Shown here: piece after piece, positions 1-14,707 of the stretch | Position numbering within the stretch: position 1 is the stretch's first letter | Layout: every line of letters starts with the position of its first letter | From: Heterodera schachtii | Taxonomy: Eukaryota > Nematoda > Chromadorea > Rhabditida > Heteroderidae | NCBI GenBank assembly: GCA_023374025.1 | Contig: SIJG01000019.1 | Location: 458,419-522,418 of the forward strand | Length of the DNA: 64,000 nucleotides | Direction of reading: 5' to 3' | Translations under genes and position numbers: made by a program | Notes under the pieces: generated by a model | Database searches by the model: none | Told to the model about the DNA's origin: nothing | The model's input: the letters and a program-made list of their open reading frames with translations, nothing else

Positions 1-3000
1 TAAAATTCAAAAATGCTTAAGAAAAAGGTAATTTGACAAAAATAAACCATGAGTTTGAAAAATATTTTGGATAAATATTAAAAATAAGAAAGTGAAAAAC
101 TTAGATTATTAAAAATTCAAATTAAAATCTTTATTGCGCAAATGATGTTAGTTCAAAAATAACTTTTTTGAACTTAACGAATTGTCTTTAAAATTGTCAG
201 GCATAATATTATAAAATTTATTTTAGCTAATCTTTGACAATAATAGAAAAATACTTAAGTTATGTTCCAGTAACTTTTCTGGAATATCATTCTTAATAGC
301 ATGCTTAAAATAGCATTTTAATAAAATAATAATTTAAAAATTTTATAAATAATTCATAATTTGTTCAGAGAATTCTTTAAATTCAATTACTTATTAATTA
401 TTTATATTGATTGAAATAAATCAATTCGTCAGACGTTCTGAAACTGCATCTGTTCGGCTAATGTAACCGTTTAGCAATTAATCCCACACACTATTAATTA
501 ACAGCAATAATTTTTTTGCCCAGTGGATTCTTGTATTTATAGTTCATTTTATAGCAATAGGTTTTTTCTAAATTGAACAAAATAATGTTAGTAACTTTTA
601 TTATTTATTCAATTTTTCAATTAATAAATTAATGAAATCGATGTACAATTGTAACTGAGTTTATTTTTTTAGCTCATATAATATAAAAGTTAATTTATGC
701 TTATTTTTGGGATATTTATTTTGATTTTTTCTATCGAATTATCATGACCTCACAAACAATTTTTTTTGTGATTCTTTGCATTTTAAATATACGATATTAA
801 TAAATGTATAATTAATTATAATTATAAAAAATTTTATTGATTCTAAAGCCATGATTTTTGTCGATTATATAATTATTCTCTTTAGTTTTTATTTTAAATA
901 TTATTTTTAAGAACAATTTGAAATCGTGTAATAAATGAAAGCAATTTTTTGTTTCTCTAAATATTATATTTTTTGAACTTTTTATGAATAAAAAGAGCTT
1001 ATGTTTTTAATGATACTCTTACATTATTAGAAAAATATGCGCTATTTAAAACTGAAAAGCTTGTTCATTTGATATGTTGTGTGAGATTTGCAGACTTTAA
1101 TATCAAAATAATTTATTTATGTTAATTTTACTGTTTGGTTTGAATTTTCCCATATACCCAAAATTTTCTACCTTTACTTGAAAAATGATATTCATTTTAA
1201 ACCGATTTTTAAATCTGTTTAGCTGAATTTTTCCAAAAAATGTCAAAAGTATCTGAGATTCTAAAAGTGTTAGCACTAAGTAAAAGACGAAAATTTTAAT
1301 CGTATTATAAAAAGATATAAAAGTTCGATTCGAATAATGTTCATTATTCCCTCTAAACATAAATATTTTTATGGATTCTTATTTTATGCTCTATTTGTGG
1401 TTTAAAAAGTATAATTTTTTTAAAATTCGTTTTGGTTAATAGTCTTCCTGACCACTTACAATATATTAAATGTGAAAAACTATAGAAATCTCACACAGAA
1501 AAAATGGGTTTTTTAGGTATTCAATAAACGAGATATTATGAAGTGAATGAAAAACGAATTTTATTTTTTTAATTAAAAGAAAATTGTGATCGTAATTAAC
1601 TATCGAAATTTTGCTCAAATAATTTTTTATTATTTATGTATATTTAAGCAAAATGACCATGCATAAAACTAAATTTAAATAATTTTCCTTTTAAATAAAA
1701 TATTCTCTGACAAATGAGAAAAGGACAAAAGATAAAAAGGGAATTTTAACTTTAAAATAAAGTTTAAAATAAAATTAAAAAATCATTAAAAGAATGAGGG
1801 ATGAAATTTCCCTAAAATTTCAAAATTTTACCTATAAATGATTTAATTTTAAGTGAAAATCTGTTTATAATTAATAAACTAAAAAATGAAGATTGTAATA
1901 TTACATACTCACCGTGCGATTATATCTCATGAAAAAAACTCTTTTTGGTAAATACACTGACGCTAATTATCAATAATTAGATTTTGAAGAACGTTAGTTG
2001 AATTAAAATAAATTAATTAATATCGATAAAACGATAATTTAATTTCATAAAAACAAAATGATTTAAAGCATAAAAATTTTTTAAATAGAAAATTAAACTA
2101 AAAATTAAACAAAATATCTACCATATTTAAAAAGCCCAAATAAATAAAAAAAATGCTAAGTTAACACAAATTGGAAAATGGGAATTTTACGTCAATTGAA
2201 AAAAACAATTGAATTCCTCAAAGTTGAAGTTTTAAATATTATTTGAAATTAAATAATAAAAAATAAAAAAATTACAAAAAATAAATATACCGATAAAATA
2301 CCACAAATATTATTGTTTTTATATAACAATTTGTAGGTATAAAAATAAATATAATTAATAAAAAATATATATTTTAAATTTTTAATATTTTCATAAACCA
2401 TTATTCTAATACAAATTATTTATTTTGATTTTTAAATAAAACAAAAAAAAATTATACATTAAATTGTCGGTTAAGGTAATACTAAAATTTACTCGAAAAA
2501 ATAATAAAATTTACTTAAAAGATATTCTCACATTATTTTTGTGCATAGTTGAAAGAAAATTTCACGTCAATGAACGGAAAACAGATAAATAGCAAATTTT
2601 ACTTTTTCTTACTGTTTCATCAGATTAATATTTAAATATAAAATTTATAAAATCAATCAGCCAATAATTTAATTAACTTTTAAATATAAGCATTAATATC
2701 AAAATTTTAAATACAAAATTATTAAAATTTACCATTGAAAAATTTCCAAGAAAAGTAAAAAGAAGAATTAAGTGAATTAAAAAATCAAATTAATAATAAA
2801 ATAAAGACAACACAAAAATGCAGCGATATAGAAATGAATTTCAAATAGAATAATTATCTTATCAACGATTTTTATTTATAGTTAATTCCACCAAACTTTT
2901 TTGAATTTATTCTTTAGTTTGAATTGCGTTAAATCCATATAAAAACAATAAGACCTTCTTGTTACATCTGATATGGATCGGTGACATTTAATAATTTTTT

Positions 3001-3960
3001 GATTAAATTAAAATCGTTCATAAAAAATATATAAAAATAGGAAGAATTTTTTTTTTTGTGTCTTTTGTACACGATTTCAATTTGTTCTTAAAAAATAATA
3101 TTTAAAGTAAAAACTTAAGAAAAATTATTATTGTCAAAAATATAAAAAACAAAATGGTAAATAAATATTTAAAAATAATAAATTTAAAACTTATTCGAAA
3201 AATATTCAAAGCCTTTCAAATCCTTCTCCTTTTGTTTCATAACATAAATGTTTATCCTCGCAAGAATTTATACAAATGTTCAAATGCCTTTCTCTATTTC
3301 TGGGGAGTAAGAAATAAAATAACTAAAGAAAATAATTATATATTCGACAAAAATCATGGCTTTAGAATCAATAAAATTTTTTATAATTATAATTAATTAT
3401 ACATTTATTAATATCGTATATTTTTTATTATAAAAAAGTCGGAGCCTATTTATAATGTACAATTCATTGCTTTGGTTTTTAATGATAATCCTGCTTTAAT
3501 TAAAATATTAATAATACAATAAAATCATAAAAATACAAATTTTCAATACCTAAAAGATTAAACTAATATATAAAAATTACTAAGGAATTGGGCCTTTAGC
3601 AATAATTTTATGGCAAATACTTAGTAAAAAGTAATCAAAAATATCATGGGCAATTTAATGAGTTTTTATAATCGTTTTTGTAGAAATAATCAAAATGTTA
3701 AAAAAGAATTTACATTTTAAAAAAAATTTCAATTTTCTCAACAAAATTTTTTTAATTCAAATTATAAAATATTATCTGATTTAAAATGAATGATAATATT
3801 TTTATTTTTAGAAAAAAATATTAGCTAAAATAAATTTTCATGAATATTATGCCTGATAATTTTAAATCTTATAAATATTAAAGCATTATTTGTTTAATTA
3901 AATCAATAACTTTTTACTTTTTAATAAATTGTTATGATATAATTACTTTAATGTAAATCC
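1..3960. other. AT-rich desert, no supported gene
   Basis: Very AT-rich sequence with only short chance ORFs (for example 1103-1360 minus and 3154-3396 plus) of low-complexity Phe/Ile/Lys/Asn composition. Two spots are richer in GC: about 430-480, and 1905-1930, where the minus strand carries the good splice-donor-like string CACG/GTGAGTATG. Neither can be attached to a gene. I see no RNA gene and no clear repeat boundary. Confidence 0.6.
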
Positions 3961-3971
3961 ATAATTAAAAA

Positions 3972-4523
3972 TTGTTATTCCGGCCGCGCGCGACGCCAGA
4001 ACAAAAAAAGATGTGGTGTCATTTTGTAAACATTAATTGTTTACAAAAATTCAATTCAAAAAAAACTCAAAACGGAATGTATGCCATAAATAGAAAAAAA
4101 TCTCTTTTAAAACAAAAATTTAAAAACCGAAATATAGATTTAGAAAAAATGACCTACATATGAAAAGAACTTGGTTAATTCGCATTTTTGGAGCTCGGGT
4201 TCAAATCCAACACAAAAATAAATGAATTTTATTAATCTATAATATTACTAAATAATTTATAAAATTTTTTTTAGTAAAAAATGGGTAATAGTTTTTCTTT
4301 AGTGAAAATAAGCAAAAATCAGTTAATTTTAAAGGTTAGGGAATTAATAATTTATTATTAATCCATAATTAAAAAATAATAAATTAATTTTGTTATTCTG
4401 GCCGCGCGCGCCGCCAGAACAAAAAAAGATGTGGTGTCATTTTTCAAACATTAATTGTTTACAAAAATTCAATCCAAAAGAAACTCACTACGGATTGTAT
4501 GCCGACCTACACATGAAAAGAAT
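3972..4523 (+). repeat. Direct duplication with GC palindrome core (3972-4165 and 4389-4523)
   Basis: Two copies of about 130 bp lie 415 bp apart. Each starts with a GC-rich palindromic core (GGCCGCGCGCG) followed by the same text through GATGTGGTGTCATTTT and ACATTAATTGTTTACA. The first copy has about 70 extra bases before the shared GACCTACAYATGAAAAGAA end. Both copies stay open in the same forward frame; the shared peptide reads PEQKKMWCHF. However, most differences between the copies change the amino acid, so protein constraint is not supported. Probably a dispersed repeat or a decayed exon pair. Confidence 0.6.
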
Positions 4524-4904
4524 AATCAAAAAAATAATAAATATTCATTGAAAATCGAATGAAAATATCAATGTACCTGCCAATAGAATATGTTTATTAC
4601 AAATATATAAATTTTATATAATTTTTTAACCAATTTTTATGTAAATTAATAATGGCAAATTTTTTCCGATAATACAAAATTGAGATTCCCTTCCGAAAAT
4701 ATGAAATAAAATAAATAATGGTTTTCAACGACCAAACAAATTATTAAAAGAACATACAAAAATAATTAAATAAATTAATAAAACCAACGAGGTCTTACAT
4801 TACAAAACGCACTAGCGGAAAATTTGATCATGAGATTGAATATAGGTTTCATTCATAAATGAAAAAATAACGAATTAAAGTCCACAAAAAAATAAAATTT
4901 TTAT

Positions 4905-5365
4905 TCTTACATCTAAAGCATAACTTGCCGCACATGAAGCATCTCGCGCGGTAATAAACAAGAGTTAATTAAAATAAAAAAGAATATGAAGTCACATTTA
5001 ATAAAATATTTGTTTTATTGCGAAAAAATCATTTATTTTTACTATTTTTGAATGGTAAAATTATAATAATTACTAACTCAAAAATCAAAATAAAAAACCG
5101 ACAATAATAATTGTAATGAATATATGTTCATAATTATTATATAATAGTTAAGCGATTAAAAATTAATTTATCCATAATACAAAGATTAAAAAAGAAAAGT
5201 ATTTTTTTAAATTTAAATAAATATTAACCAACAATAAATAACTTACATTTTTAAGAGAATCATTCCATATAAAAATTTCCTATGCGGGAGGCTTAGCGAG
5301 ATGCTACCCAAGTCCTCTTTCTATATTTGAACAGAAACAATTCCCCGGCGCTGTTCAATAAAATG
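4905..5365 (-). other. Two possible mini-exons in AT desert
   Basis: Two short GC islands read as open minus-strand segments. The upstream one (about 5363 down to 5295) follows the acceptor-like CTAATCAAATAG and encodes LLNSAGELFLFKYRKRTWVA before a stop. The downstream one (about 4955 to 4908) ends at a strong donor-like TAGAT/GTAAGAATA and encodes RDASCAASYALD. Both contain the word AGCATCTCGC, on opposite strands. The peptides match no family I recognise. They could be exons of one gene, relics, or structured RNA. Confidence 0.2.
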
Positions 5366-6570
5366 TCTATTTGATTAGAAATGCAATAATTCCATACAAG
5401 CAACAAAAAAAGCACAATCGTTGAAGGCAATAAATAAAATTTTTAATAATTAATCTTCATTAACATTTATTTCGGTATAATTAAAAAACCATTATTAAAT
5501 TTCAATAATTTAATGCTTTTTTTTACAGAGTGTAGTATAATTAGTTTCTCTTTATTAATTCAGATATTAAATTAGTATTTTATTTAGAAATTACATTTTT
5601 GTTCGGCACCGCAACGTTGGAAGAAACATAAATTCTCGTTAGACGATGATATTGGCATATATTTGTTTATTCGTATTCATCAAAATTGTGAATGATTTTT
5701 CTATGTTTGTTATTAAACTGGAAATGTTTATATTGTAAATTTAAAATTTGCTTTTTATTAAATAAATCAACTCATTCTTTCTATTTTTAATCCATTTTTA
5801 ATTGTCTATTTAATGAATTATTCATTAAAGCGTCTTTTTCTCATTTATATGGTAAGCAAAAAGGCGAGTTATACAATTTTTAATAATTTTTTGGTTTATA
5901 GATTATAAATTTCCTTGCTTGAGTTAGCCAGTAATTTTTCTCGGTATCTTTGAATCATATTTAATCATAGGTGCAATGATATTGCTTTATTTCTTTTTTT
6001 AATTCATTAAATAAATAATAGAAATATTCATGAAATTATATATTTTTTATGCATTTACTATTTGAATTTCTTATTATTTTCAATAAATTGTTGAATTTAT
6101 TTTTGTTTTTACATTTTTATTTAATTAAACACCAAAAAAATCTGTATATTATTTTTGAATATTAATTTTAACATGATTTTTTTATGCAAATAAATATCGT
6201 AGAAAAATTTTGCATAAATTTATATGTATGGTATGCACGTAATGATTCCATTTGAATCTTTGTAGGCTTTTTACAATATCCACTTTTAATTTATGTTTAT
6301 TTTCATTTAAGGATTTATTATTTTTAAATTAAAATATTGTTTTTTTATATTGTCTTTTCAACCTTTATTAAATTATTCATAAATTCTTTAATTCATTGTC
6401 AATTTTAGAGATTTAATTTTCAAAAAATTACATTCTTTAAAGGGTAATATTTTATATTAATTTGATGTCATTCTTCATTTATTATTTCAAAGTTTTCTTA
6501 TATGGACAAATCATTAAAATTTGCATTTATTTGTTTAAATATATTTATTATTATTTTTCGCAAAATATCG

Positions 6571-6785
6571 TGACCGGAAAATCGGTCAGTGGAAAATGCG
6601 TCAGTAGAAAATGCGTTAGTGATACAAATATTTTAAAATATAGTTCTTTGTCATTAGTATTGTAATATAGAAGTAAAGTTCTATAAGAAAATCGTTCCAA
6701 TTTCAAACCCCGGACCCGAACTCGAACAAACAGTCGAAATTTTCTAATTAGGTTTTTTCTTAAAAATCGGTTAAAATACACGGAA
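6571..6785 (+). mobile_element. One end of an iterated-word inverted-repeat element
   Basis: Three perfectly spaced 15-bp words, GGAAAATCGGTCAGT, GGAAAATGCGTCAGT and AGAAAATGCGTTAGT, occupy 6576-6620. They are followed by about 160 bp (ATACAAATATTTTAAAAT..., GAACTCGAACAAA, GTCGAAATTTTC) that match, in reverse orientation, the element at 55000-55290. No matching right-hand inverted end is visible, so this copy is probably truncated. ORFs on both strands across it are chance frames. Confidence 0.65.
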
Positions 6786-9700
6786 ACAAACTAAAAGCCA
6801 TCAATCCTACAATAAGAGATTATTGTGGCATTTTTGAAACCAAACGTTTATATATTTATTTTCTTTTTTATTTGTTCATTTATCTAAATGGCTTTTAATT
6901 ATCCAAAATTTCATTATTTTTTTGTTACAAAATATCTAAAAATTGTTTTATTAACTTTTTTAAATATATATCAAATGTAGAAAAATTATTGAATTATTGT
7001 TTATTATAGTATTATCATAAACTTTTGTTTTTTACAATTATAAAATTAAAAAAAGACCATTTTCAAAAATGGTTTTGGCTTATAGTTGTATTATAACCTT
7101 TTTAAATTCTCACGGTCATTCTTTATAATTTAATTCTAATAATTAAAATTTTCTTGTCTAGAGACGCCCAATTGTATATTTCTTTGGATCAGTAATATTC
7201 TTTTTTAAATTGTTTTATATATTTTTGTTAATTGTTATGTGTTTATTTTTAAGGTTTCTGTTTAAAATTTATTAGTTGATGAATGCTTTTATGTTTATAA
7301 AATGTTTTTATCAAAAGTATTTTGTAGTTTAAAGTTTAAATTTTATTTTAAAATCATTATATGTAGTATACCACAAATTTTGCTTTGATTAACTTTAAAT
7401 GTTGACGGTGCGACTGAGTAATTCTGGTAACCAACCTTTTTTCATGATTTGATTCGAGAACATTTGAATATTTTTGATATTAAGAATTTTTAAAAGTTTA
7501 AAATTACTAATAAGGGCATAAAAATTGTAAAATAATGTGAAAAATGTTAAAATATGGTGAAAATTTGAAACTCAATTTGTTTTTTCAATGAAATTAAATA
7601 AAAGTCAATGTATATATCTTATTGAGCAAATTAATTACAAAAGAATTGAATTTCATTCTTTTTTGAAGCAAAAAAAAATTTGGCTTTTATTAAAGAAAAC
7701 TCTTTTTTTATATTATAGTTCATTTAAATTAATTTCTCTTTATCTAATGATATATATTGTCGAAATATTTTTCTTATCAAATTGTAGTGAAATGAATAAT
7801 TAATTATCTTATTTTAAATATTACTCGCGGCGATTTCTGTTGTTGTGCCGCAATTGGCTCTTGCGAATTATCGATATTTTTGGAATCTAAGAAAATGTTA
7901 ATTGCTATAATTAAATTATATATTCCAACTCAACTTGACACCCTTGAAACTTGTGCGCAGATTTTTTAATAAATACGGCTAATTATTAATTAATGAATTT
8001 AAAATGTGTAATTAAAAGAAGTAAAAAAATTTACAATACACTATAAATTAGAATCAACAAATTGCTGGGTTTTAACTTAATTAAATAATATTATAGCAAA
8101 ATCAACTTATTTTATAAAAAAAAATCTTTTAATGTTACATTATGCAATATGAATTAACAATTAAAATTATTTATCTTTTTCTGATTTTCATATATTTTTT
8201 ACGTGCTAATTTTAAAAGTTTTTCTTTTAATTATACTCTATTAAGAAAGCAGAAAATCTATTAAAATAGATTTTTATTTTATTTGAATTTTCTTTATTTT
8301 CTTATTTTACTCTAAAATTTTAAATTATTTTTGGTTCTTTTTTTCGTAGTTTTTTATCTTTTTGTGTTGATTAAAAAGTCAATTGTACCACTTTGATCAG
8401 GTAACTCCTTCAGTTGAGGACTCCAAAATTGCTTGAAACCATGAAATTTTTGAAATTTTTTTTTTGTAATTTACCCTTTTTAATTAGCAATATTAAAAAT
8501 ACCGAACAAAAAAAAAAGAATTTAAAATATCTACGAGAAAATAAAACAAACTAATATAAAAAATTACTTGCCGATTAAAAAGGGAAAAAATCTATGTATC
8601 AATAATTACAATACTAGCAATATGAAAAAATTAATAAAATTGTAATAAAATTTATTTATTTTAACATTTTAAATCCTTAAATTGCCAATTATTGAAAAGT
8701 CTAAAAATCTTGTAATGACGACTCTCGATGTTTAAAAATGCCGAATTTCTGTACATCCTTAGTGTTCAGAATGACTTGAAATTTTTAGGAAAATCCATAA
8801 TGTAAGTTCGCCTAACACTTTATCTGATGCAAAGGATTTACAATTTATAATAAATAAACAACAAATTAAAAAGAATTTTGTATTTAAATATCGTTAAATG
8901 TAAATTTTACTCCTTATACATATGTATCGGTTTTTATTTTATAAAATAAAAAATTAACACACATCATATGAGAAAAGTATAAGAAACCAATCCTATCACA
9001 ATCGACGAGTTTAATAATTAATTGAACCCAATTCTAAATAATTAATTAAAGTGTCTTAACCCTGAAGACATTAAATTTATTGAATCAAATAAAAAAAAAT
9101 GAAATTAAAGTAATAATTAGCATAAATAATAAAATATTCTAATAAAAATGTATGTTTTTAAATTAATTTTTTGAATTTTAAAAAGATTTTATATATGTTT
9201 TTTTTATCAATTTTATAAATATAAATAAATCAAATATCATTTATTGCTATATTTTGTGAAAAAATATTAATTAAAATTAATATAATAAGAGAATGTAATA
9301 TATGTGAAATTATTAGGCTAAAAAATTCAAAAACTTGAAAGTTTATGAATTTAATGAATGAAGTTGAATTTAAATATTTAAACTATATATTTTGGTTTTC
9401 TTTGCTGTTTATTTGTGTCAATAATAATTTTTGTTTACATAATTTTAACCGCCCAGCCAACTTCTCTTACAATATAATTCAAGAAAACTTCTTTTTTTTA
9501 ATTAAATATAAAAATTATAATCGAAACAAAATCCGTAAAGAATTATATTAAATAATTTAAAAAATAACAAGGATATATTATACGAATTACTTTTTTATTT
9601 AAACCAGTACACTTATTTAACCAATAAAAATATGATTAATATATGAGGTAAAGTTGATACGAGAAATAAAAACGATTGTCTGTTCATTATAATAATAAAA

Positions 9701-12700
9701 TAGTTCAGCTTTCTGAAATAATTGTTTTGATTAAAAAGATGTCAAAAAAATTTAAAAATTTATTGTCGATGCATTTTAAAGACAAAAAATAGGATCATTT
9801 GATAAAAAACAGAAAAAGTGACCAAAATAAAAAACTGAAATTCTTTTGTAAAATTTAATATAATAAAAAATATTTTCCATATCGATAAATATTATTTTAT
9901 ACCTGATTATTATTAAAAGCTTAAAACTAAGACTAAACAAATAAAATCTAATAAAAATGCAAATGCAATATTTTTAAATTAATGTTCTTCACGATAAAGT
10001 ACAATAGTTCTTAAATATTTCAATTTATTTAAAAGTCACATTGTTAATTTCATAATCTGCATATTAATCGAAATCGTTTTATTATTTTGAAATACATTAT
10101 ATTAAGTATAAATCCAGATTGGAAGAACTTACCAAACGAACTTGACTATTAAAAATTTTGAAAAGGTCTTCAGATTAAATTGATAAAGATTTAGCACATT
10201 GAAATAAAATATAAGCACTTCATTTTTACAAATTAATAGTATATTTTGAATAGAATATATTATTTAGTGGAAAACTAATGCTAAATTAACTAATAAAAAC
10301 CAAAATTTCCGAAATAGAAAATAAAGAGTTTAAAAAATATATTAATAATTTATTTTAAATCGAAATTTACAATTGTGTATCAATATCCAATGCCGTGAAA
10401 TAATAAAAAATATATTGTTTATTAAGTTGACAAACCAATAAATATTAAAATTTTCAAGAAATTAGAAATAGACACTTTGAATACTATATAAATTTATCAA
10501 AAAAAAAGTGGCTGTCACACTAATGAAATTAATTAACTGTTAATTAAATTAATAGCTTATAATTATCAAATTTGTAAACATGAGAAATATATAATATGCC
10601 TATAATTGAATGTAATTTATTTTCTCTTAAAAATTATATTTTGTAAGGATCAATTATCCTAATTAGAATTATCTTATTAGAATAATATTAGCATATAACT
10701 GTAAAATTGTAATTTATTAATACGATCCTTGCATACTGAAAATATATATATATTTTTTTAAATCTAAAACTTGATTTTTTTGGGAAAGAACCGTCAATCT
10801 GAAATCTTTTAAAAAATTGTAATTTCCCAATAAATTATAGAATCTTATCAAGAAAATTCTTATTTTTTTGTATAATCATATTTTTAACTAGATTATAATA
10901 TTAAATAATTTTTTAAGGTAAATATTATTTTTTATAAATTGGTTTTGATTTCCCAGAATTCCCTTTACATTATTTTAGTTATTTATTTCTATTTGTCTAG
11001 TTCAATATAAATCATTTAATTCGATTTCTTGTGTACGCGAAATTAGGACCGAAATTGACTACGATACGCATTTATTAGTTATTGAGTAGAACAATCATTT
11101 AATTTTAATACATTTAAGCGCTGTGTTTTTAATCTTTTTATACTTTAATTTTGTATTTCATTGTGATAATTATTATTTTTGTTTAGATTTGGAATAATTT
11201 TATTTAATAACTTGGTATGGATAAAATTTTTATTTAAGAGTTAAATGTGTTAATAACTGTGGTTTAAAATTTATGTTGAAAGTTCTTTTATATTTTTCTA
11301 TATTCTTGTAATATTTAACAATTATGAATAACCTCATTTCTACAATTGCATAATCGGTGTGATAACTATTCAAATAATAATGTTTTTCAGCTTTTCATAG
11401 GTCCATTCTTCGAATACAGCGAATATGTCTTTGATTTTTAGTTCCTAAGTAATGACAAAATTGAAACTTCGAAGTTATATATAAGGTTTTATTATCTCGT
11501 GCATTTTGTCCTTTTTCATCGCTTAGCATAGCTAAATAGGTCATTAAGAATAAATCTCAAAATATATTTTTTGTTTTCCTTTATTTTCTAATTTGCTTTT
11601 AATGATTCGGAAATATTTGAAATTTTTAATTACTTTATGTGTTAATAAATATTTCTATTTTATTTTTATTTTGCTGGTATTATTGTTTATGTATTTCATT
11701 ATATATACCAACAAGTGTTTTATAAAATAATTCAAAGATTTTTCAAGCAACTAAATTTACCAATAATCTTAGTTTTGAATGAATTAAGAATTTACAATTT
11801 TACATTTTATGGGTGTAAATTTTCAAAAATAAAAAATGAATGAATAAATTTTCAAATTAATGACTAATTATTATTTTTTATTTGGAAAATGTTTGCTTAA
11901 ATTTTACCAAATTCGTCATAAATATCAAAATTCTTATATATTTTTTTCATTTTTATGATTAAAATAATGAGATCTTTGCCTCGAAACGAAACTGCAATTA
12001 CGATGAAGTGTCGTTTAATTTATCTCACAGATACAAATATTTTTAATTTCAAAGCCCTTAATTATGAAAATTTTTTATTTTAATTTAATAAAAAATTAAC
12101 AAATTTAAATTTTTTTAATTAATAAAAAATTTTTTATTTATCTAATCATTTCTTTTAGTTGTCAATTATTCAAATTTTTATATAATTGCATTTTATTGAA
12201 TAAATATTTTTTTGTTTTAAAGGTTTAATTATTTGAATTTTTTACATTTATATATGCAAAGTAAGTTTTTGAGTTATTTAATTTATATTTATTTCTCTTG
12301 TTACTTTTATGAAGATGTGGTGCTCAATCTTGAGCAGTTTCTTCTCATTTTATATATTTTATTTCTTTTATTTTCAGTTTTTTTGTTTTAATTTACTTTT
12401 TGTTTTAAAATAAATTATAATTTGCTTTTCCATAAACATGAAAATGATTTTTTATATTATATTTCGTATATCTTGTCTTTATAATAAATAATACAACGGT
12501 TTTTCGAGGAAATAAATTTAGCAATTATTATTACTTTATTTTTAATACTTTTCAAATATTTTCTCACTGCGTTTTTAGTTTATTTTGGTTTTAATTATTT
12601 TAAATAAATCAAAAGTTGATTAAATCCTTTTTATTCTCTGCTCCATTTATCTTTTAATTCTTGATCAATTTACCTTTTTTGGTCTTTTTAAATTTAATTA

Positions 12701-14270
12701 TGTGCATTCTTTATAATGATTTTATTTAACTTAAATAATATTAATTTCTAAAGAAATTAGCTGAATATATCTTAGCACTTCCAAAAAATATTTTAACAAT
12801 ATATTATTTTAATTCTTTTTTTTAAATTAAACTTAATTGTTTATAAGTCAAAGATTTGATTTAGCTTTATTTTAATTCTGTTCATTTGCATCTATTAATT
12901 GTTTATTGTATTTATAAAGCAGTTTTACTATAGAAATTTATCACATTTGCCTTCTTTATTGTAGTGGTCTGGAGCGAATTTTCATAATTCAACGGTAATT
13001 CTATCTTCATAATTAAGTATTATTATATAATGATTTAAGCTTGTAAAAAATTTTTCTGAAATTAAACGAAATAACAATATTAATTAACATTACTGCTAAT
13101 TTATTTTTTTAATATTAATTCTATGGTAAATCATATAAAAATTTATCTGACATAATAAAAAAAACTCACGTTTTTTGCCGAAGTAGACCAAAATAAAAAT
13201 TGATTTGACAAATCTAAATAATGAAGAAATATCAAATATTTCAAAAATATTTTGATGAAAATCATTTAAATTTGTTAATGCAAAAAATAAATTCAAAAAA
13301 ATTTTGAAATCACGTTTAATTGATTAAAATTTTTAAAATTTAGCATATTATTTAATTATGATTGCAAAGCGCGTATAAATTGATAAAAATTAGTTTTTAT
13401 ATTAATTTACAATGTCATTCATCGCTTGCTTAAATCATACACTATGGTCATCGGACCAAATATTTAAAAGTTAAAAAAATAATAAACACTATTAGAACTT
13501 TTCAGGCCTTTGTTCAATCAATTTAATTTCAATAATATTTCGCAAACTATTTTTTTCTCACTTAATATTAGATTTTTTTCTATTTTTAAAATGGTTTTTA
13601 ATCTTTTCAAGTTAGACTCAAATAAGTTACTTTTTTGGTTAAATTAATTTCATTTTTTTTTGTAAAAATGCATTTTTCTAGAATAAATCCATTAGCATTT
13701 TAATAGAAATTTCAAATGCTCACAGCATTTATTCTGGCTGTTTACTTAGTTTTTTCATTCCAAAATTTTAGAATATCAAATAAATGATTTATTTAATCTT
13801 CAATTTTTTAAGTTATTGTGATTTGATTTATTAAGAATAGAACTTTGGTTAAATTTCGTGTTATTAACGGCAATAATTTTAATTTTTTAAATTACTTAGT
13901 TTCTAATTACTGTGATTAATGAAATTGCGGACTCAATATTTTAAAAGACTACATTTTTTCTTATTTTTTTAAATCTAGATTATTGGAAGTGTGGCAAAGA
14001 AATTCGGCATAACAATTTTCCTATTTATTTTCCCTACAATACAAAATCGTTTTATTAATTATTTTATTCTTATAAAAGGAATTTTTAAAACCAAAAAATG
14101 ACTTGAAATCGCGCTTGAAAAAATTCATAGGGTCTAGAGAAAAATCACATGAGCATTGAAATCGTTGATGGCATTAGCTTGGTTTTTCTTTAGAATGTGC
14201 CCTTCAGGTGCAAATTGACAAATCAGTTATGCAGTTTGCAATTTTTTTTATTAATCACACTAATTTAAGA
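6786..14270. other. AT-rich desert, isolated GC islands only
   Basis: No gene can be supported. Short GC-richer islands at about 7395-7440 (ATGTTGACGGTGCGACTGAG, open forward for 10 codons before a GTAACC donor-like site) and 7825-7970 (open on the minus strand in more than one frame) may be exon relics. The remaining ORFs (7588-7803, 9345-9551, 13096-13296) are AT-driven low-complexity frames. Confidence 0.5.
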
Positions 14271-14279
14271 ATAGTTTTT

Positions 14280-14465
14280 GCTAATTATTTATAGTCACTT
14301 TTATTACGGTTATTTTGCTAATTACTTTCTTAATTACTCTAATTACGATTATTTTATGCTAATTGTTTTATTAATTACTATTATTTATGATTATTTTATC
14401 CTAATATTTTATTATTTACTCTTATATAGAATTATTTTATGTTAATTATTTAATTCTAATTATCA
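14280..14465 (+). repeat. Degenerate ~41-bp tandem repeat, about 4 units
   Basis: Unit approximates GCTAATTNNTTTATTAATTACT followed by TTATTTANGATTATTTTAT. The phrases GATTATTTTAT and CTAATT recur at about 41-bp intervals. Divergence between units is substantial, so the array is old. Confidence 0.6.
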
Positions 14466-14632
14466 AATAGGTTAAATAATCGAATTACTTATTTTCAGAA
14501 GATCAATTCTTTTTGATATGAATTTTAATTTATTTTTAATATTTCAAAATAAATGATGAAATGATCCCATCTAACGCTTTGACTAATTCTTATGTTATTG
14601 ATTAAATGCTGTTATTTTTTTTATTTAGTAAT

Positions 14633-14707
14633 ATGCTACAATAAAATGCAAAAAATTAATGTAATTTTATTTAAATTACTTTAATTTTTTGCATATTATT
14701 GTAGCAT
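14633..14707. ncRNA. Near-perfect 75-nt hairpin (pre-miRNA-like or miniature MITE)
   Basis: The 5' arm starts ATGCTACAATAAAATGCAAA and the 3' arm is its reverse complement (TTTGCATATTATTGTAGCAT). About 30 of 32 positions pair, around a roughly 11-nt AT loop. Size, arm length and small loop fit an animal pre-miRNA, but a solo miniature inverted-repeat element would look the same. No seed match to a known miRNA is claimed. Confidence 0.45.

Noticed and set aside
4160..4210. tRNA gene ending GGGTTCAAATCC
   Set aside because: A B box alone; no A box, acceptor pairing or anticodon arm.
5283..5362. Spliced-leader RNA gene (ACCCAAGT inside a paired region)
   Set aside because: Only eight bases match, the leader's splice donor and Sm site are not in place, and the minus strand reads as an exon.
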